Program-made: the position numbers and the translations under genes | From: Elmis aenea | Taxonomy: Eukaryota > Arthropoda > Insecta > Coleoptera > Elmidae | DNA: 64,000 nucleotides | Assembly (NCBI GenBank): GCA_947652605.1 | Contig: OX393576.1 | Coordinates: 52,800,966-52,864,965 of the forward strand | Direction of reading: 5' to 3' | In this document: one piece after another, positions 63,475 to 64,000 of the stretch | Layout of the letters: the number at the start of each line of letters is the position of its first letter | Position numbering within the stretch: position 1 is the first letter of the stretch | Notes under the pieces: model-generated | Databases searched by the model: none | The model's input: the letters and a program-made list of their open reading frames with translations, nothing else | What the model was told of the DNA's origin: nothing

Positions 63475-63482
63475 ATTTTAAC

Positions 63483-63967
63483 CAGGGCATGAAACCGGTT
63501 TTTTAAACCGGTTTAAAAAACCGGTTTAAAAAACCGGTTTAAAAAACCGGTTAACCGTTATTTTTTATCAGAAAAAGTGATTTTTAACCGAAACCGAAAC
63601 CGTTACTTTTAAAGGCAAAAAAAACGGTAACCTTTAACCAAAATAATAAAAAACCGGTTTTTTTAACGTCTTTTTTTTAATAAAAATTACTATGAAAAAT
63701 ACAAAATCTGTAGTAAATGCGATTAGTTTACCAAAAGTCATTACTGAACTCTTGATTGTCCATTTATTATAAAATTATAAATAAATAATATCTTTTCATA
63801 CTTTGCATTCCTGATCTAAATAATTTTAAAAACCGGTTAATTTAACCGGTTTTTTCTAAACCGGTTTTTTACGAATAAAACCGGTTTTTCAACAAAAACC
63901 GTTATAAAAATAAAGTTCTCGATTTCGGTTAACCGTTAACCAAAAGTTTTTTCGGTTTCGAGCCCTG
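63483..63967. mobile_element. hAT MITE with AACCGGTTT repeats, copy 2
   Basis: 485 bp. Ends CAGGGCATGAAACCGG and CGGTTTCGAGCCCTG. Exact duplication ATTTTAAC (63475-63482, 63968-63975). It is the same family as 52152-52604, with a longer run of AAACCGGTTT units at the left. Confidence 0.85.
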
Positions 63968-64000
63968 ATTTTAACTATGCTAATGTTAAAAATACAAAAA

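Noticed and set aside
63193..63492. 99-codon frame as a possible gene upstream of the HAD phosphatase
   Set aside because: It continues into the hAT MITE, shows no motif, and has poor codon character at its end.

Overview
This is an AT-rich animal nuclear window. Introns, insect-type gene content (myosin VI/jaguar, Sply, a GS1-like HAD phosphatase, mRpL33) and dense DNA transposons point to an insect, perhaps a beetle; the order is a guess. No bacterial or organellar features were seen.

Layout. 1-22.4 kb: no convincing protein-coding gene. It holds a hAT copy nested in a Mutator-like foldback (8.4-10.1 kb), several hAT MITEs, a foldback at 13.1-14.0 kb and a Tc1/mariner-type element at 16.3-17.1 kb. 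22.5-42.2 kb (+): a complete myosin VI gene, 17 coding exons and about 1239 aa, including a candidate 42-nt cassette exon. Its introns are filled with nested palindromic transposons and one 200-N assembly gap. 44.1-46.5 kb (+): a tandem array of extra copies of the last three myosin VI exons (cargo-binding domain), partly fused exon to exon. 47.0-47.4 kb (-): mRpL33 in three very short exons. 47.7-55.1 kb (+): sphingosine-1-phosphate lyase, nine exons, 543 aa, head-to-head with mRpL33. 55.2-62.8 kb (-): a HAD phosphatase of the pseudouridine-5'-phosphatase/GS1-like type, four exons, 227 aa, convergent with Sply. 62.8-64 kb: its upstream region and a hAT MITE.

The four single-copy genes belong to unrelated pathways: actin motor, mitochondrial translation, sphingolipid breakdown and nucleotide clean-up. 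The most unusual signal is the myosin VI tail-exon array. Splice phases permit an alternative myosin VI message that skips the normal last exon and carries two complete cargo-binding domains plus parts of a further copy. The second signal is a set of long palindromic elements with CAGGGTG-type ends and TA target sites, four of which hold short remnants of mariner/IS630-type transposase in the loop.

Coordinates come from reading splice sites and frames by eye; no searches were run.
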